64,000 nucleotides of DNA from Streptococcus mitis (GTDB lineage: Bacteria > Bacillota > Bacilli > Lactobacillales > Streptococcaceae): positions 1 to 64,000 of the forward strand of contig MKYF01000026.1 in the NCBI GenBank assembly GCA_001914195.1, given 5' to 3'. Within the stretch, counting starts at the first letter, position 1. Every line of letters starts with the position of its first letter. The translations under genes were made by a program, and so were the position numbers. This document shows positions 26,342-36,134 of this stretch, piece by piece. The notes beneath the pieces are model-generated. The model had not been told where the DNA came from and did no database searches. It saw nothing but the letters and a program-made list of their open reading frames with translations.

Positions 26342-27081
26342 TGGCAAAATTAAAAATTGATGTAAATGATTTACACAAAAACTACGGAAAAAATGAAGTT
26401 TTAAAAGGAATTACGACTAAGTTCTATGAAGGGGATGTTGTTTGTATCATCGGTCCTTCAGGTTCTGGTAAGTCAACCTTCCTCCGTAGCCTCAATCTTC
26501 TAGAAGAAGTCACTAGTGGTCACATCACTGTGAACGGTTATGACTTAACTGAAAAAACAACCAATGTTGACCACGTCCGTGAAAATATCGGAATGGTTTT
26601 CCAACACTTCAACCTTTTCCCACACATGTCTGTATTGGACAACATTACTTTTGCTCCTACTGAGCACAAGTTAATGACTAAGGAAGAAGCTGAGAAATTG
26701 GGAATGGAGTTGCTTGAAAAGGTTGGACTAGCAGATAAAGCTAATGCCAACCCAGATAGCCTATCAGGTGGTCAAAAACAACGTGTAGCCATCGCTCGTG
26801 GACTAGCAATGAATCCAGACATCATGCTCTTTGATGAACCAACTTCTGCCCTTGACCCTGAGATGGTTGGAGACGTACTAAACGTTATGAAAGAATTAGC
26901 TGAGCAAGGCATGACCATGATTATCGTAACCCATGAGATGGGATTTGCTCGTCAAGTTGCCAACCGTGTTATCTTTACTGCAGATGGTGAATTCCTTGAA
27001 GACGGAACACCTGATCAAATCTTTGATAACCCACAGCACCCACGTCTGAAAGAGTTCTTGGACAAGGTCTTAAACGTCTAA
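26341..27081 (+). CDS. Amino-acid ABC transporter ATP-binding protein (GlnQ type)
   Basis: A 246-residue ATPase energising the fused receptor/permease encoded just upstream. Walker A GPSGSGKST is near residues 38-46, the Q-loop is VFQHFNLFPHMSV, the signature is LSGGQKQR, and Walker B is IMLFDEPTSALDPE with the H-switch THEMGF. Its ATG overlaps the preceding stop codon by one base, so translation is coupled. A terminator follows 5 bases after the stop. Confidence 0.95.
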   Translation: MAKLKIDVNDLHKNYGKNEVLKGITTKFYEGDVVCIIGPSGSGKSTFLRSLNLLEEVTSGHITVNGYDLTEKTTNVDHVRENIGMVFQHFNLFPHMSVLDNITFAPTEHKLMTKEEAEKLGMELLEKVGLADKANANPDSLSGGQKQRVAIARGLAMNPDIMLFDEPTSALDPEMVGDVLNVMKELAEQGMTMIIVTHEMGFARQVANRVIFTADGEFLEDGTPDQIFDNPQHPRLKEFLDKVLNV

Positions 27082-27085
27082 ACTT

Positions 27086-27115
27086 AAACTGTAAGGATTT
27101 CCTTGCAGTTTTTTT
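27086..27115 (+). terminator. Terminator after the glutamine-type transporter
   Basis: AAACTGTAAGGA pairs with TCCTTGCAGTTT (one G-T-type mismatch position) and is followed by seven T residues. Confidence 0.9.
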
Positions 27116-27134
27116 CTATCTCGTATTGGATTTT

Positions 27135-27162
27135 TTGATTTTTAGGAAAATTATGTTAGAAT
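27135..27162 (+). promoter_or_regulatory. zwf promoter
   Basis: TTGATT (27135-27140) and TAGAAT (27157-27162) are spaced by 16 bases, with TG one base before the -10 box. The ~65-base leader contains a small CCTAG...CTAGG hairpin near 27191-27205. Confidence 0.65.
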
Positions 27163-27231
27163 TAAGTTTATGAAATGAGATTTCCTCATACCTAGCAAGA
27201 CTAGGAATAAAAATAGAAATTAGGTAGCTAG

Positions 27232-28719
27232 ATGTCATCTAAGGTTATTGTTACAATTTTCGGTGCGAGTGGAGACCTGGCTAAACGCAAGCTCTACCCT
27301 TCCCTTTTTAGACTTTATAAATCCGGCAATCTTTCCAAGCACTTTGCAGTTATTGGAACTGCCCGTCGTCCTTGGAGCAAGGAATATTTTGAATCTGTTG
27401 TTGTCGAATCTATCCTTGATTTGGCAGATAGTACCGAACAGGCTCAAGAGTTCGCTAGCCACTTCTACTATCAAAGTCACGATGTCAATGATACAGAGCA
27501 CTATATTGCTTTACGTCAATTGCAGGCTGAACTAAATGACAAGTACCAAGCTGAACACAACAAGCTCTTCTTCTTGTCGATGGCACCTCAGTTCTTTGGA
27601 ACCATTGCTAAACACCTCAAGTCTGAAAACATTGTAGATGGTAAAGGTTTTGAGCGCCTAATCGTTGAAAAACCATTTGGTACAGATTATGCAACAGCAA
27701 GCAAGTTGAATGACGAACTCCTAGCAACATTTGACGAAGAACAAATTTTCCGTATTGACCATTATCTTGGTAAGGAAATGATCCAAAGCATCTTTGCAGT
27801 TCGCTTTGCCAACCTGATTTTCGAAAACGTTTGGAACAAGGATTTTATCGACAATGTTCAAATTACCTTTGCGGAGCGCTTGGGTGTAGAAGAACGTGGT
27901 GGCTACTATGACCAATCTGGTGCCCTCCGTGACATGGTACAGAACCATACTTTGCAACTTCTTTCCCTCCTTGCCATGGACAAGCCAGCAAACTTCACAA
28001 AGGACGAGATTCGTGCTGAAAAGATTAAGGTCTTTAAAAACCTCTATCATCCAACTGATGAAGAACTTAAAGAACACTTTATCCGTGGTCAATACCGTTC
28101 AGGTAAGATTGATGGTATGAAATACATCTCTTACCGTAGCGAGCCAAATGTAAATCCAGAATCAACAACTGAAACCTTTGCATCTGGTGCTTTCTTTGTG
28201 GACAGCGATCGCTTCCGTGGTGTTCCTTTCTTCTTCCGTACTGGTAAACGTCTGACTGAAAAAGGAACTCATGTCAACATCGTCTTTAAACAAATGGATT
28301 CTATCTTTGGAGAACCACTTGCTCCAAACATTTTGACCATCTATATCCAACCAACAGAAGGCTTCTCTCTTAGCCTAAATGGGAAGCAAGTAGGAGAAGA
28401 ATTCAGCTTAGCTCCTAACTCACTTGATTACCGTACAGATGCGACCGCAACTGGTGCTTCTCCAGAACCATACGAGAAATTGATTTATGATGTCCTAAAT
28501 AACAACTCAACTAACTTTAGCCACTGGGATGAAGTTGGTGCGTCATGGAAATTGATTGACCGTATCGAAGAGCTCTGGACTGCAAATGGTGCCCTACTTC
28601 ATGACTATAAAGCTGGAAGCATGGGACCTCAAGCAAGCTTTGACTTACTTGAAAAATTCGGTGCCAAATGGACTTGGCAACCAGACATCGCCTATCGTCA
28701 AGATGGCCGTTTAGAATAA
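27232..28719 (+). CDS. zwf: Glucose-6-phosphate 1-dehydrogenase
   Basis: First enzyme of the oxidative pentose phosphate pathway, making NADPH and 6-phosphogluconolactone, 495 residues. The nucleotide-binding GASGDLAKRKLYPSLF is near residues 10-25, and the substrate and active-site motif RIDHYLGKE is near residue 176, with the general-base histidine nearby. It is transcribed alone between two terminators. Confidence 0.97.
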   Translation: MSSKVIVTIFGASGDLAKRKLYPSLFRLYKSGNLSKHFAVIGTARRPWSKEYFESVVVESILDLADSTEQAQEFASHFYYQSHDVNDTEHYIALRQLQAELNDKYQAEHNKLFFLSMAPQFFGTIAKHLKSENIVDGKGFERLIVEKPFGTDYATASKLNDELLATFDEEQIFRIDHYLGKEMIQSIFAVRFANLIFENVWNKDFIDNVQITFAERLGVEERGGYYDQSGALRDMVQNHTLQLLSLLAMDKPANFTKDEIRAEKIKVFKNLYHPTDEELKEHFIRGQYRSGKIDGMKYISYRSEPNVNPESTTETFASGAFFVDSDRFRGVPFFFRTGKRLTEKGTHVNIVFKQMDSIFGEPLAPNILTIYIQPTEGFSLSLNGKQVGEEFSLAPNSLDYRTDATATGASPEPYEKLIYDVLNNNSTNFSHWDEVGASWKLIDRIEELWTANGALLHDYKAGSMGPQASFDLLEKFGAKWTWQPDIAYRQDGRLE

Positions 28720-28723
28720 AAAA

Positions 28724-28757
28724 AATTCCTGCAAGTTTGTAGCTTGCAGGATTTTTA
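28724..28757 (+). terminator. Bidirectional terminator between zwf and ftsY
   Basis: TCCTGCAAG and CTTGCAGGA form a 9-bp stem. T-rich tracts flank it on both strands, so it can end zwf transcription on the plus strand and the smc-ftsY operon on the minus strand. Confidence 0.88.
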
Positions 28758-28764
28758 CTTCTGA

Positions 28765-30027
28765 TTAGATTAAGCCTTCCAAGAGACCCTTCATAAAGTT
28801 TTCTGAGTTAAATTCTCCAATATCATCGATTTTTTCACCAAAACCAATCAATTTTACAGGAATATTGAGTTCTTCACGGATTGCTAGAACAACACCTCCT
28901 CGAGCAGTTCCATCAATCTTAGTCAAGACAATTCCAGTTAATGGCGTGATTTTTGAAAATTCTTTGGCCTGTACAAGAGCGTTTTGACCTGTTGATGCAT
29001 CCAGAGCCAAGAAAGTTTCATGAGGGGCTTCTGGCACAACACGTTTGATGATACGACCAATCTTTTCCAACTCAGCCATAAGGTTGTCCTTATTTTGTAG
29101 ACGACCCGCTGTATCTATCATGAGAATATCGATACCTTCAGCTACGGCACGTTCCATGCCATCAAAGACTACGCTGGCTGGGTCAGCTTTTTCAGGTCCA
29201 GTCACAACTGGAACATCCACACGGCGTCCCCATTCTGCTAATTGGGCAACGGCACCAGCACGGAAGGTATCTGCCGCAACTAGCATAACTTTTTTACCTG
29301 CTTGTTTGTAGCGGTGGGCTAGTTTCCCGATAGAAGTTGTTTTCCCGACACCATTAACACCGACAAAGAGCATGACTGTCAAGCCATCTTGGAAGTGGAT
29401 ACTTTCATCATAGTTGCCATCCTTTTCATAAAGCTCAACCAATTTCTCAATGATAACACGGCGAAGTGCGTCAGGTTTCTTGGCGTTTTCAAGCTTGGCT
29501 TCGTAGCGTAACTCCTCTGTTAAGTTAGAAGCGACTTGGACACCAACGTCACTCATAATCAGTAATTCTTCCAGTTCCTCGAAGAATTCTTCATCGACAG
29601 AGCGGAAATTAGCAAAGAAGGCGTTCAAGCGAGCTCCGAAGCCTGTACGAGTTTTCTTAAGACTACGGTCATATTTTTCCTGAACAGTTTCTTCTACTTG
29701 AAGCATTTCTGGCTCAAAAACTTCAGAATTATTTTCGTCTGCAATCTCTTCAAGCTCATAATTCTCTTCCTCTGGGACTTCTTCTTGTTGAACTTCTACA
29801 ACTGACTCTGAATCATGATTTTCTTCAACAGTTTTTTTGATTTCCTCTTCTTCAATCACAGGCTCTTCAAAACTTTCAACCTCTGCTTCTTCTTGAGAAG
29901 CTTCCTCAGCTTCTGTGAAGGCAGGCTCAGTATCTTCAGACAAATCAAGATTTTCTAGAGCTTCTTTTACAACTTCTTCGATTTTAGGTTCTTCTTTTTT
30001 TCCGAATAGACGGTCAAATAATCCCAT
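28765..30027 (-). CDS. ftsY: Signal recognition particle receptor FtsY
   Basis: The SRP-receptor GTPase of co-translational membrane targeting, 420 residues. Residues 10-110 form a very acidic A domain (repeated EEE stretches) of the kind that contacts the membrane and translocon. The NG domain follows, with G1 GVNGVGKTT, the RAGAVAQL insertion-box region, the DTAGR G3 motif and TKIDGTARGG (G4). It is the last gene of the rnc-smc-cof-cof-ftsY operon, 3 bases after the HAD gene. Confidence 0.96.
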   Translation of the reverse strand: MGLFDRLFGKKEEPKIEEVVKEALENLDLSEDTEPAFTEAEEASQEEAEVESFEEPVIEEEEIKKTVEENHDSESVVEVQQEEVPEEENYELEEIADENNSEVFEPEMLQVEETVQEKYDRSLKKTRTGFGARLNAFFANFRSVDEEFFEELEELLIMSDVGVQVASNLTEELRYEAKLENAKKPDALRRVIIEKLVELYEKDGNYDESIHFQDGLTVMLFVGVNGVGKTTSIGKLAHRYKQAGKKVMLVAADTFRAGAVAQLAEWGRRVDVPVVTGPEKADPASVVFDGMERAVAEGIDILMIDTAGRLQNKDNLMAELEKIGRIIKRVVPEAPHETFLALDASTGQNALVQAKEFSKITPLTGIVLTKIDGTARGGVVLAIREELNIPVKLIGFGEKIDDIGEFNSENFMKGLLEGLI

Positions 30028-30030
30028 ATC

Positions 30031-30849
30031 TTAGTTCTCCTTTAGCACATATTCTTCGATAGCCCAGGCTACAGCCTCTTCATCGTTGGTCATAGGAGTC
30101 ACAATATTTGCAACTGCCTTGACTTCAGGAACAGCATTTTGCATGGCAACACCGAGCCCTGCCCATTCAATCATAGACAAATCATTGGCCTCGTCGCCAC
30201 AAGCCATAACTTGGCTTTTGTCGATTCCAAGATGGCTGATTAGTTTTGCCAAACCTGTTGCTTTATGAACATTCTTTGGTGACCACTCTAGCAACATTTC
30301 ACGTGATTTAAAGATTTCATATTGGTCAAACAATTCTGGAGAGATCTTCTGAATGGCTGCATCCAAGGGTTCTTGAGCAAAGGCAGTCACGCATTTATTG
30401 TAAGTCATTTGACTAGATAAGTCTTCAAACTCCACTGGAACAAAGGTCAATGCTGGATTGAATTTGGCATAAAGACTTTCTTGGTCCGATTGGATTTGAT
30501 AAACAGTTCCTTCTGAGATAGCATCAAGAGGCAGTGATAATTTCTCTGTTTCTTCATACAAGCGTGCCACATCATCATATGAAAAGACTGTTTTATCAAG
30601 GATTTCTCCTGTATTTTTCTGAACCAAACCACCATTAAAAGTAATCGTATACTCATCTTCGTGGCCGTCAGTCCCTAGCTCATGGAGAAAGAAATCCATG
30701 GCTTTTAGAGGACGACCTGTTGTCAAAACCACCTTAATCCCACGATCACGCGCAGCTTTCAAGGTTGCCTTGGTGCGATCCGTCAGCCTTTTATCAGTAG
30801 TCAGCAAGGTCCCATCCAAGTCCAATGCAATCAATTTTATATCTGCCAT
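30031..30849 (-). CDS. Cof-type HAD hydrolase
   Basis: A 272-residue haloacid-dehalogenase-superfamily phosphatase with the type IIB cap of the Cof/YidA subfamily. Motif I LDLDGTLL (nucleophile D9, acid D11) is followed by motif II TTGRP, and the C-terminal motifs are ACGDEANDLSMIEWAG. It likely acts on a sugar phosphate or a small phosphorylated cofactor; the exact substrate is not readable. Its start overlaps the stop of the paralogous HAD gene upstream, and both are encoded between smc and ftsY. Confidence 0.88.
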   Translation of the reverse strand: MADIKLIALDLDGTLLTTDKRLTDRTKATLKAARDRGIKVVLTTGRPLKAMDFFLHELGTDGHEDEYTITFNGGLVQKNTGEILDKTVFSYDDVARLYEETEKLSLPLDAISEGTVYQIQSDQESLYAKFNPALTFVPVEFEDLSSQMTYNKCVTAFAQEPLDAAIQKISPELFDQYEIFKSREMLLEWSPKNVHKATGLAKLISHLGIDKSQVMACGDEANDLSMIEWAGLGVAMQNAVPEVKAVANIVTPMTNDEEAVAWAIEEYVLKEN

Positions 30850-31643
30850 TATAAGCCCTCCATATAAGCTATAACCGACTGGTCCTTATGGTGACCAATC
30901 ACTGTCTCTGCTAATGCTAAAATTTCAGGTCGTGCATTTTCAGGAGCTACAGGATGTCCCACAACCTGCATCATATGCAAGTCATTTAGATTGTCTCCAA
31001 AAGCCATAACCTGATCCATTGTGATGCCAAGTTTTTTAGCCAATTCAACAATGGCCACTCCCTTATCGACATAGTCCAGAACAATATCAATAGATTCAAA
31101 GCCAGTTGTCATGGCCTTAACACCAGGAACATGTTCATTAACCCAAGCTTCTCCAGCTTCTAGCGTTTCTTCTGTGAAGTTGGTCGTAAATTTGAAAATG
31201 TCATCTGTGATATCTTCCAAACTTGCTACTTTTTGGATATTTTCATTATAGTGCTGGCTCACTTTCAAATAGGTCTCATCAACCGTATCTAGAACATAAG
31301 CTCCCTTTTTGCCCGTCAAGAGCAGTTTATTGATATCTACATAAGGTGAAGTTTTCAGCCTTTCAAAAGTTGATAGATAAAACTCACGAGACATAGTCGC
31401 TTCATACAAATCTTGACCTCGATATTCTACCAAACTGCCATTTTCCGCGATGAAAATAATGTCATCACGAACATCAGCAAATAATTTTTCTAGAGACAAA
31501 AATCCACGCCCCGAAGCCACCGCAAAGTAAATCCCTTTTTCCTTGTAGGAAGCCAAGAGAGACTTAAGGCGATCCACATCAAAGCACCCATTTCCATCTA
31601 GGAAGGTTCCGTCCATATCCGTTGCTACTAGTTTAATTGTCAT
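30849..31643 (-). CDS. Cof-type HAD hydrolase (second paralog)
   Basis: A 264-residue paralog of the next gene. Motif I is TDMDGTFL with catalytic D8 and D10, motif II ASGRG, and the terminal motifs are AFGDNLNDLHMMQVVG. It overlaps the smc stop by 4 bases on one side and the next cof gene by 1 base on the other, so the three are translationally coupled. The pairing of two Cof phosphatases with smc and ftsY is a conserved streptococcal order and says little about function. Confidence 0.88.
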   Translation of the reverse strand: MTIKLVATDMDGTFLDGNGCFDVDRLKSLLASYKEKGIYFAVASGRGFLSLEKLFADVRDDIIFIAENGSLVEYRGQDLYEATMSREFYLSTFERLKTSPYVDINKLLLTGKKGAYVLDTVDETYLKVSQHYNENIQKVASLEDITDDIFKFTTNFTEETLEAGEAWVNEHVPGVKAMTTGFESIDIVLDYVDKGVAIVELAKKLGITMDQVMAFGDNLNDLHMMQVVGHPVAPENARPEILALAETVIGHHKDQSVIAYMEGL

Positions 31644-34600
31644 CCTTCAATACTTTCTAAATCTTTTAACTTAACCGAAACAATTTTTGAGACACCTGAC
31701 TCTTGCATGGTCACTCCATAGATGGAATCAGCCGCTGCCATGGTTCCTTTACGGTGGGTTACAACGATGAACTGGCTGTCCTTGTCAAATCGATTGAGGT
31801 AATCCCCAAAACGTTTAACATTAGCTTCATCCAGCGCAGCTTCCACCTCATCCAAGATGACAAATGGGATAGTCTTAACTCGAATGATAGAGAAAAGCAA
31901 AGCTAGAGCTGACAGAGCTTTTTCACCACCACTCATGAGGTTAAGCGACTGGATTTTCTTACCTGGAGGTTGAACAGAAATCTCCACACCAGCTGTTAAA
32001 AGGTCACCCTCAGTCAATATCAAGTCCGCTTGACCTCCACCAAACATCTGCTTGAAGGTCACTTTAAAGGACTCACGGATAGCTTCAAAGGTTGATTTAA
32101 AGCGTTCCTTGACCTCATCATTCATCTCTGTAATGGTCTCAAGGAGCAAGTTTTTTGCTGACAAAATGTCATCTCGCTGACTATTTAGGAAATCCAAACG
32201 ATTGTGGACTTCTTCGTACTGGTCAATAGCTTCCAAATTGACAGGACCCAGTGAGCGAATAGCCTTCTCTAAATCCTGCACCTCTTGCTCTGCCAGATTA
32301 AGGTTTTCCAACTCATGTGCTTTTTCTAGAGCCTCAGTATAGCTAATCTGATACTGGTCTGTCAATTGACTTTGTAGATGGCGCAAGCGCTCGCTGACCT
32401 TTTCTTTCTTAGCTTCAGCACGTGTTTGCTTGCGAATCCACTCTTCATTCTGCTGACGTGCCTGGTCCAAATGACTGGAAATATCATCCAGTTGACCTTC
32501 AATATCATCCAACTCAAACTGCTTGCGAATCAAACCTTGTTGGAGATTTGTTTTCTGGTTTTTGGCTTCTTCAGCCTGTTGACTGAGCAATTCTGTATCA
32601 ACCTTCTCAAGATTGTCAACCTTTTCTTGAAGAAGGCGCTGGATTTCTTCTTGTTCGATATCTAAATTGTCCAATTCCTTGCCTAAGCGCTCAATATCAG
32701 CTACTTCATAACGTTTTTGCCCTTGCAGTTCTGTCTTAAGCAAGCGAGCTTGAGCTACCTCTTCCTGCAAGTTTTGATAGCGTTCTTGGATGGCGTTTTT
32801 GTTAGACTTAATCTCTTCAATCTCAGCTTCCAGATTTTGCTTGTCGCTGGCGATAGTAGCAAGGCGCTCTTGGCATTTTTCCTTATCCGCTTGCCAATCT
32901 CCATCAGAAAGACGATTTAATTCTTCTTCTTGAAGTTTCCAAAGAGTTTCCAGTTCTTCAACTTGCTGACTGGTCTGCTGATAAGCAAGGGACAAGCCTT
33001 TCTCCTGAATACGAGCCTGCTCTCCTTGAGATTTGATATCTTCTAATCTTTCTGTCAATCTAGCCATCTGGTCTTGCAAGGTCTTCAAAGCCACTTCTTC
33101 TGAACGAAGACTTGCTTCCTCTTCAGCAATTTCTTTTTGCAATTGCTCCAGTTCTGGCTTGATGAAAATACTGTTATTCTGACGATTGGCTCCACCTGCA
33201 TAGGAACCACCTGTGCGTAACTCTGTCCCATCCAATGTCACCATGCGAACCTGATAACGAACTTGGCGAGCAGCTGCACGCGCATGTTCTACTGTATCAA
33301 AAATCGCTGTCGTGGCTAGCAAGTTCTTGAAAATGGCTTCCAGTCTAGTATCGAAAGTAACTAACTCATCTGCCATGCCCAGAAATCCTGGACTTGCAGC
33401 AATAGCATCTTGGTTCTGACTAGAAATCGTACGCGCCTTGATCGTTGTCAAAGGAAGGAAAGTCGCACGACCGGCTCTGTTTCGTTTAAGGAAATCAATA
33501 GCTTTGGTTGCTGCCTCTTCATCTTCTACGATGATATGCTGGCTACTTGCCCCTAAGGCAATCTCCAGGGCAGTTTGATAATGCACATCAAAGGTCAGGT
33601 GCTCACTGACTGCACCAATAATTCCACCAAGGCGGTCTTTTTCTTGGAGAACACTCTTAACACCTGCATAAAAGTTACTATGATTTCTCAGGATATTTTC
33701 CAAACTTTGGGCTCTAGCCTGCTTGTTTTTGAGACTATCCAGACGGTCAAAGAGTTGACTTTGTTGAGCTTGATAGGAAGTTTTCTGTTCCTCTTGCTCC
33801 TTGGCACAGATTTGGTAGTCAGCCAATAATTTTTGAACCTGTTCCTTGGCAGTTTCAAGCTCTTCTTTTTGCTGACTAGCCTTCTCTTTAGCTGTAGCCA
33901 GTTGTTCTTTCAGCTTTTCTAATTGATCTGCTTGTTTTTGAGAAAGCTGACGACTATTTTCCAACTCATTCTCAATACGAGTCAGCTGGTTTGAGACATC
34001 TGCTTCTTCTTGTAAAAGAGCGACAAAGCGTTCACGTAAAATCTCAATCATCTGATCAGGATCATCTGAAAAAGCTAGTAATTCAGCTTCTAAACGATTG
34101 AGTTTTTGATTATTTTGGACTAGATTTTCTTCTAATTGTGCCAAGTTAGCTTTTTTTTCAGCCTTTTCCTGACTTAGAGCATTTCTCTTATCCTCCAAAG
34201 CAGCCAAACGGACTTGTGCTTCCTGTTGATTCAGGGCTACTTGCTCAGATTCCAGTTTCGATAGGGCTAATTTTCTCTCTAAATCACTGATTAGACTAGT
34301 CAAATCCATCAAACTGCCTTGGTCTTTGGCCATTTCAGCCTGTAAATCTTGGCGTTGCTTTTTAAGAGTTTGATTTTCTTTTTCTAATGTTTCACGCTTT
34401 TGGTAATAACTAGTCAAGAGTTCCTGAACCTGAGCCAACTCTTCTTCTGTCGAGTCTAGTTCAGCCTTATTTTCCTTAATTTGAGCAACCAGCACGTCTA
34501 AATAAATAGCCTTGCGTTGACCTTCCAAGTCTAAAAACTTACGGGCATTTTCAGCTTGCTTCTCAAGAGGATTAATTTGATTATCCAACTCGTAGATAAT

Positions 34601-35179
34601 GTCTTCAAGACGATCCAGATTATCCTGAGTTTGTTGTAGTTTACTCTCAGTTTCTTTTCTGCGAGTCTTGTATTTCAAAACTCCAGCAGCTTCTTCAAAA
34701 ATAGCTCTGCGTTCTTCAGGTTTGGAGTTGAAAATCTCCTCAACCTTCCCTTGGGAAATGATAGAGAAGGAATCTCGTCCCAAACCTGTATCCAAGAAAA
34801 GATCATGAATATCACGCAGACGGACTTTCTTGCCGTCGATCTTGTATTCGCTATCTCCGCTACGATAGATATGGCGTTCTACCCTGATTTCTTGGCCTGC
34901 ATCCTTGATAAATCCGTCATTATTATCCAGAGTCACAACTACAGAAGCATAATTGAGCGGTTTGCGACTTTCTGTTCCAGCAAAGATAACATCCGGCATC
35001 TTGCCCCCACGGAGACTCTTAACACTGGACTCCCCCAAGGCCCAACGCAGACTTTCTGTAATATTCGACTTTCCAGAGCCATTGGGTCCAACAACTGCCG
35101 TCACACCTTGGTCAAAGACGACCTTGGTCTTGTCTGCAAAAGACTTGAATCCCTGAATTTCGATTTCCTTTAAATACAT
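31640..35179 (-). CDS. smc: Chromosome condensation protein Smc
   Basis: A 1179-residue SMC ATPase that loops and segregates chromosomal DNA together with ScpA and ScpB. The N-terminal head has Walker A GPNGSGKSNI (about residues 32-41). Long coiled coils rich in Q, E and L run to about residue 480 and again from about 680 to 1000. Between them is the hinge with its glycine-rich GGSYAGG. The C-terminal head carries the signature NLMSGGEKALSALALLF and Walker B FVILDEVEAALDE. The start overlaps the rnc stop by 10 bases. Confidence 0.97.
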   Translation of the reverse strand: MYLKEIEIQGFKSFADKTKVVFDQGVTAVVGPNGSGKSNITESLRWALGESSVKSLRGGKMPDVIFAGTESRKPLNYASVVVTLDNNDGFIKDAGQEIRVERHIYRSGDSEYKIDGKKVRLRDIHDLFLDTGLGRDSFSIISQGKVEEIFNSKPEERRAIFEEAAGVLKYKTRRKETESKLQQTQDNLDRLEDIIYELDNQINPLEKQAENARKFLDLEGQRKAIYLDVLVAQIKENKAELDSTEEELAQVQELLTSYYQKRETLEKENQTLKKQRQDLQAEMAKDQGSLMDLTSLISDLERKLALSKLESEQVALNQQEAQVRLAALEDKRNALSQEKAEKKANLAQLEENLVQNNQKLNRLEAELLAFSDDPDQMIEILRERFVALLQEEADVSNQLTRIENELENSRQLSQKQADQLEKLKEQLATAKEKASQQKEELETAKEQVQKLLADYQICAKEQEEQKTSYQAQQSQLFDRLDSLKNKQARAQSLENILRNHSNFYAGVKSVLQEKDRLGGIIGAVSEHLTFDVHYQTALEIALGASSQHIIVEDEEAATKAIDFLKRNRAGRATFLPLTTIKARTISSQNQDAIAASPGFLGMADELVTFDTRLEAIFKNLLATTAIFDTVEHARAAARQVRYQVRMVTLDGTELRTGGSYAGGANRQNNSIFIKPELEQLQKEIAEEEASLRSEEVALKTLQDQMARLTERLEDIKSQGEQARIQEKGLSLAYQQTSQQVEELETLWKLQEEELNRLSDGDWQADKEKCQERLATIASDKQNLEAEIEEIKSNKNAIQERYQNLQEEVAQARLLKTELQGQKRYEVADIERLGKELDNLDIEQEEIQRLLQEKVDNLEKVDTELLSQQAEEAKNQKTNLQQGLIRKQFELDDIEGQLDDISSHLDQARQQNEEWIRKQTRAEAKKEKVSERLRHLQSQLTDQYQISYTEALEKAHELENLNLAEQEVQDLEKAIRSLGPVNLEAIDQYEEVHNRLDFLNSQRDDILSAKNLLLETITEMNDEVKERFKSTFEAIRESFKVTFKQMFGGGQADLILTEGDLLTAGVEISVQPPGKKIQSLNLMSGGEKALSALALLFSIIRVKTIPFVILDEVEAALDEANVKRFGDYLNRFDKDSQFIVVTHRKGTMAAADSIYGVTMQESGVSKIVSVKLKDLESIEG

Positions 35180-35868
35180 GAATCCAGCCCTTTCTCAACG
35201 GCATTTTTGGCAGCTTCCTGCTCTGCTAGTTTCTTAGAACGACCTTGACCTTGACCAATGCTCTTACCTTCGACAAGAACTTCTACATCAAAGACCTTAT
35301 CGTGGGCAGGACCCGTTTCAGAAATCACCTGATAACGAATAACCACATCGCCATTGACCTGAAGTAACTCTTGGAGATGGGTTTTGTAGTCTGTAATCAT
35401 CTCAAACTCGCCAGCTTCCACCTTGGGAATCATGACTTGATAGATAAATGCCTTAACCTTGGCCACATCCTTGTCCAAAAGGAGAGCACCAAGAAAGGCT
35501 TCGAAGGCATCACCAAGAATGGTGTCGCGATTGCGCCCACCAGACTTTTCTTCCCCCTTACCCAGCTTGATAAACTGATCAAACTGACAATCACGCGCAA
35601 AACCAGCCAAACTTTCCTCGCGGACAATCATGGCACGGAGTTTGGACAAGTCACCCTCAGGCTTTTTAGGATATTTTTTATACAGATATTCTGAAATCAA
35701 TAACTGTAGAACAGCGTCTCCTAAAAATTCCAAGCGCTCATTGTGTGAAATTTTTAAGAGGCGGTGCTCATTGGCATAACTCGTATGAGTAAAGGCAGTC
35801 TCCAGTAAGTTTTTGTCTGCAAATTCGATTGCAAAATGGTTCTTTAGTACAGTTTGTAATTCTTTCAT
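35170..35868 (-). CDS. rnc: Ribonuclease III
   Basis: A double-strand-specific endoribonuclease of 232 residues that processes rRNA and structured mRNAs. The signature HNERLEFLGDAVL with the catalytic acidic residues is near residues 42-54, and a second acidic site (GDAFEAFLGAL) is near residue 117. A double-stranded RNA-binding domain closes the protein (GQGRSKKLAEQEAAKNAVEKG). It is the first gene of the smc-ftsY operon. Confidence 0.96.
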   Translation of the reverse strand: MKELQTVLKNHFAIEFADKNLLETAFTHTSYANEHRLLKISHNERLEFLGDAVLQLLISEYLYKKYPKKPEGDLSKLRAMIVREESLAGFARDCQFDQFIKLGKGEEKSGGRNRDTILGDAFEAFLGALLLDKDVAKVKAFIYQVMIPKVEAGEFEMITDYKTHLQELLQVNGDVVIRYQVISETGPAHDKVFDVEVLVEGKSIGQGQGRSKKLAEQEAAKNAVEKGLDSCI

Positions 35869-35902
35869 ACCAACCTCTTTCTAACTGATAACAGTCCTTT
35901 TT

Positions 35903-35931
35903 ATTATATCAAAAAAAGCCCCCTGAGTCAC
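35903..35931 (-). promoter_or_regulatory. rnc-smc-ftsY operon promoter
   Basis: On the minus strand a TGATATAAT extended -10 lies at 35903-35911, and GTGACT occupies the -35 position with a 17-base spacer. The rnc ATG is about 35 bases downstream of the -10 box. Confidence 0.6.
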
Positions 35932-36013
35932 TCTAAAACGGGACTGGAGAGCATTTGGGAATTCTTTAAAAAGAGATTTTCAGTTTTAAGGGCCAATTTA
36001 GGGCTGTGTAAAG

Positions 36014-36039
36014 AAAAAAAGCCCTATTAAAGGCTTTTT
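36014..36039 (-). terminator. Terminator of the tRNA-Arg transcript
   Basis: AAAAAGCC and GGCTTTTT form an 8-bp stem with an 8-base loop, followed on the minus strand by TTTC. It lies 14 bases after the tRNA 3' end. Confidence 0.85.
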
Positions 36040-36052
36040 AGGATGTTTACAT

Positions 36053-36123
36053 CCACCCTGAGGGAATCGAACCCCCATCTCAAGAACCGGAATCTTACGT
36101 GATATCCATTACACTAAGGGTGG
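36053..36123 (-). tRNA. tRNA-Arg (anticodon CCG)
   Basis: The minus strand folds as a cloverleaf: acceptor stem CCACCCT/AGGGTGG, a D arm with GTGTAATGGATATCAC, an anticodon arm TAAGA-TTCCGGT-TCTTG whose loop places CCG at positions 34-36, and a T arm with GGTTCGATTCC. No CCA is encoded; the following bases are ATG. The 71-base length is within range. It decodes the rare CGG arginine codon. Confidence 0.93.
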
Positions 36124-36134
36124 AAACTTGTTTT

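Noticed and set aside
34751..35173. 140-codon plus-strand ORF antisense to smc
   Set aside because: A shadow of the strongly coding smc frame, with no ribosome site or family resemblance.
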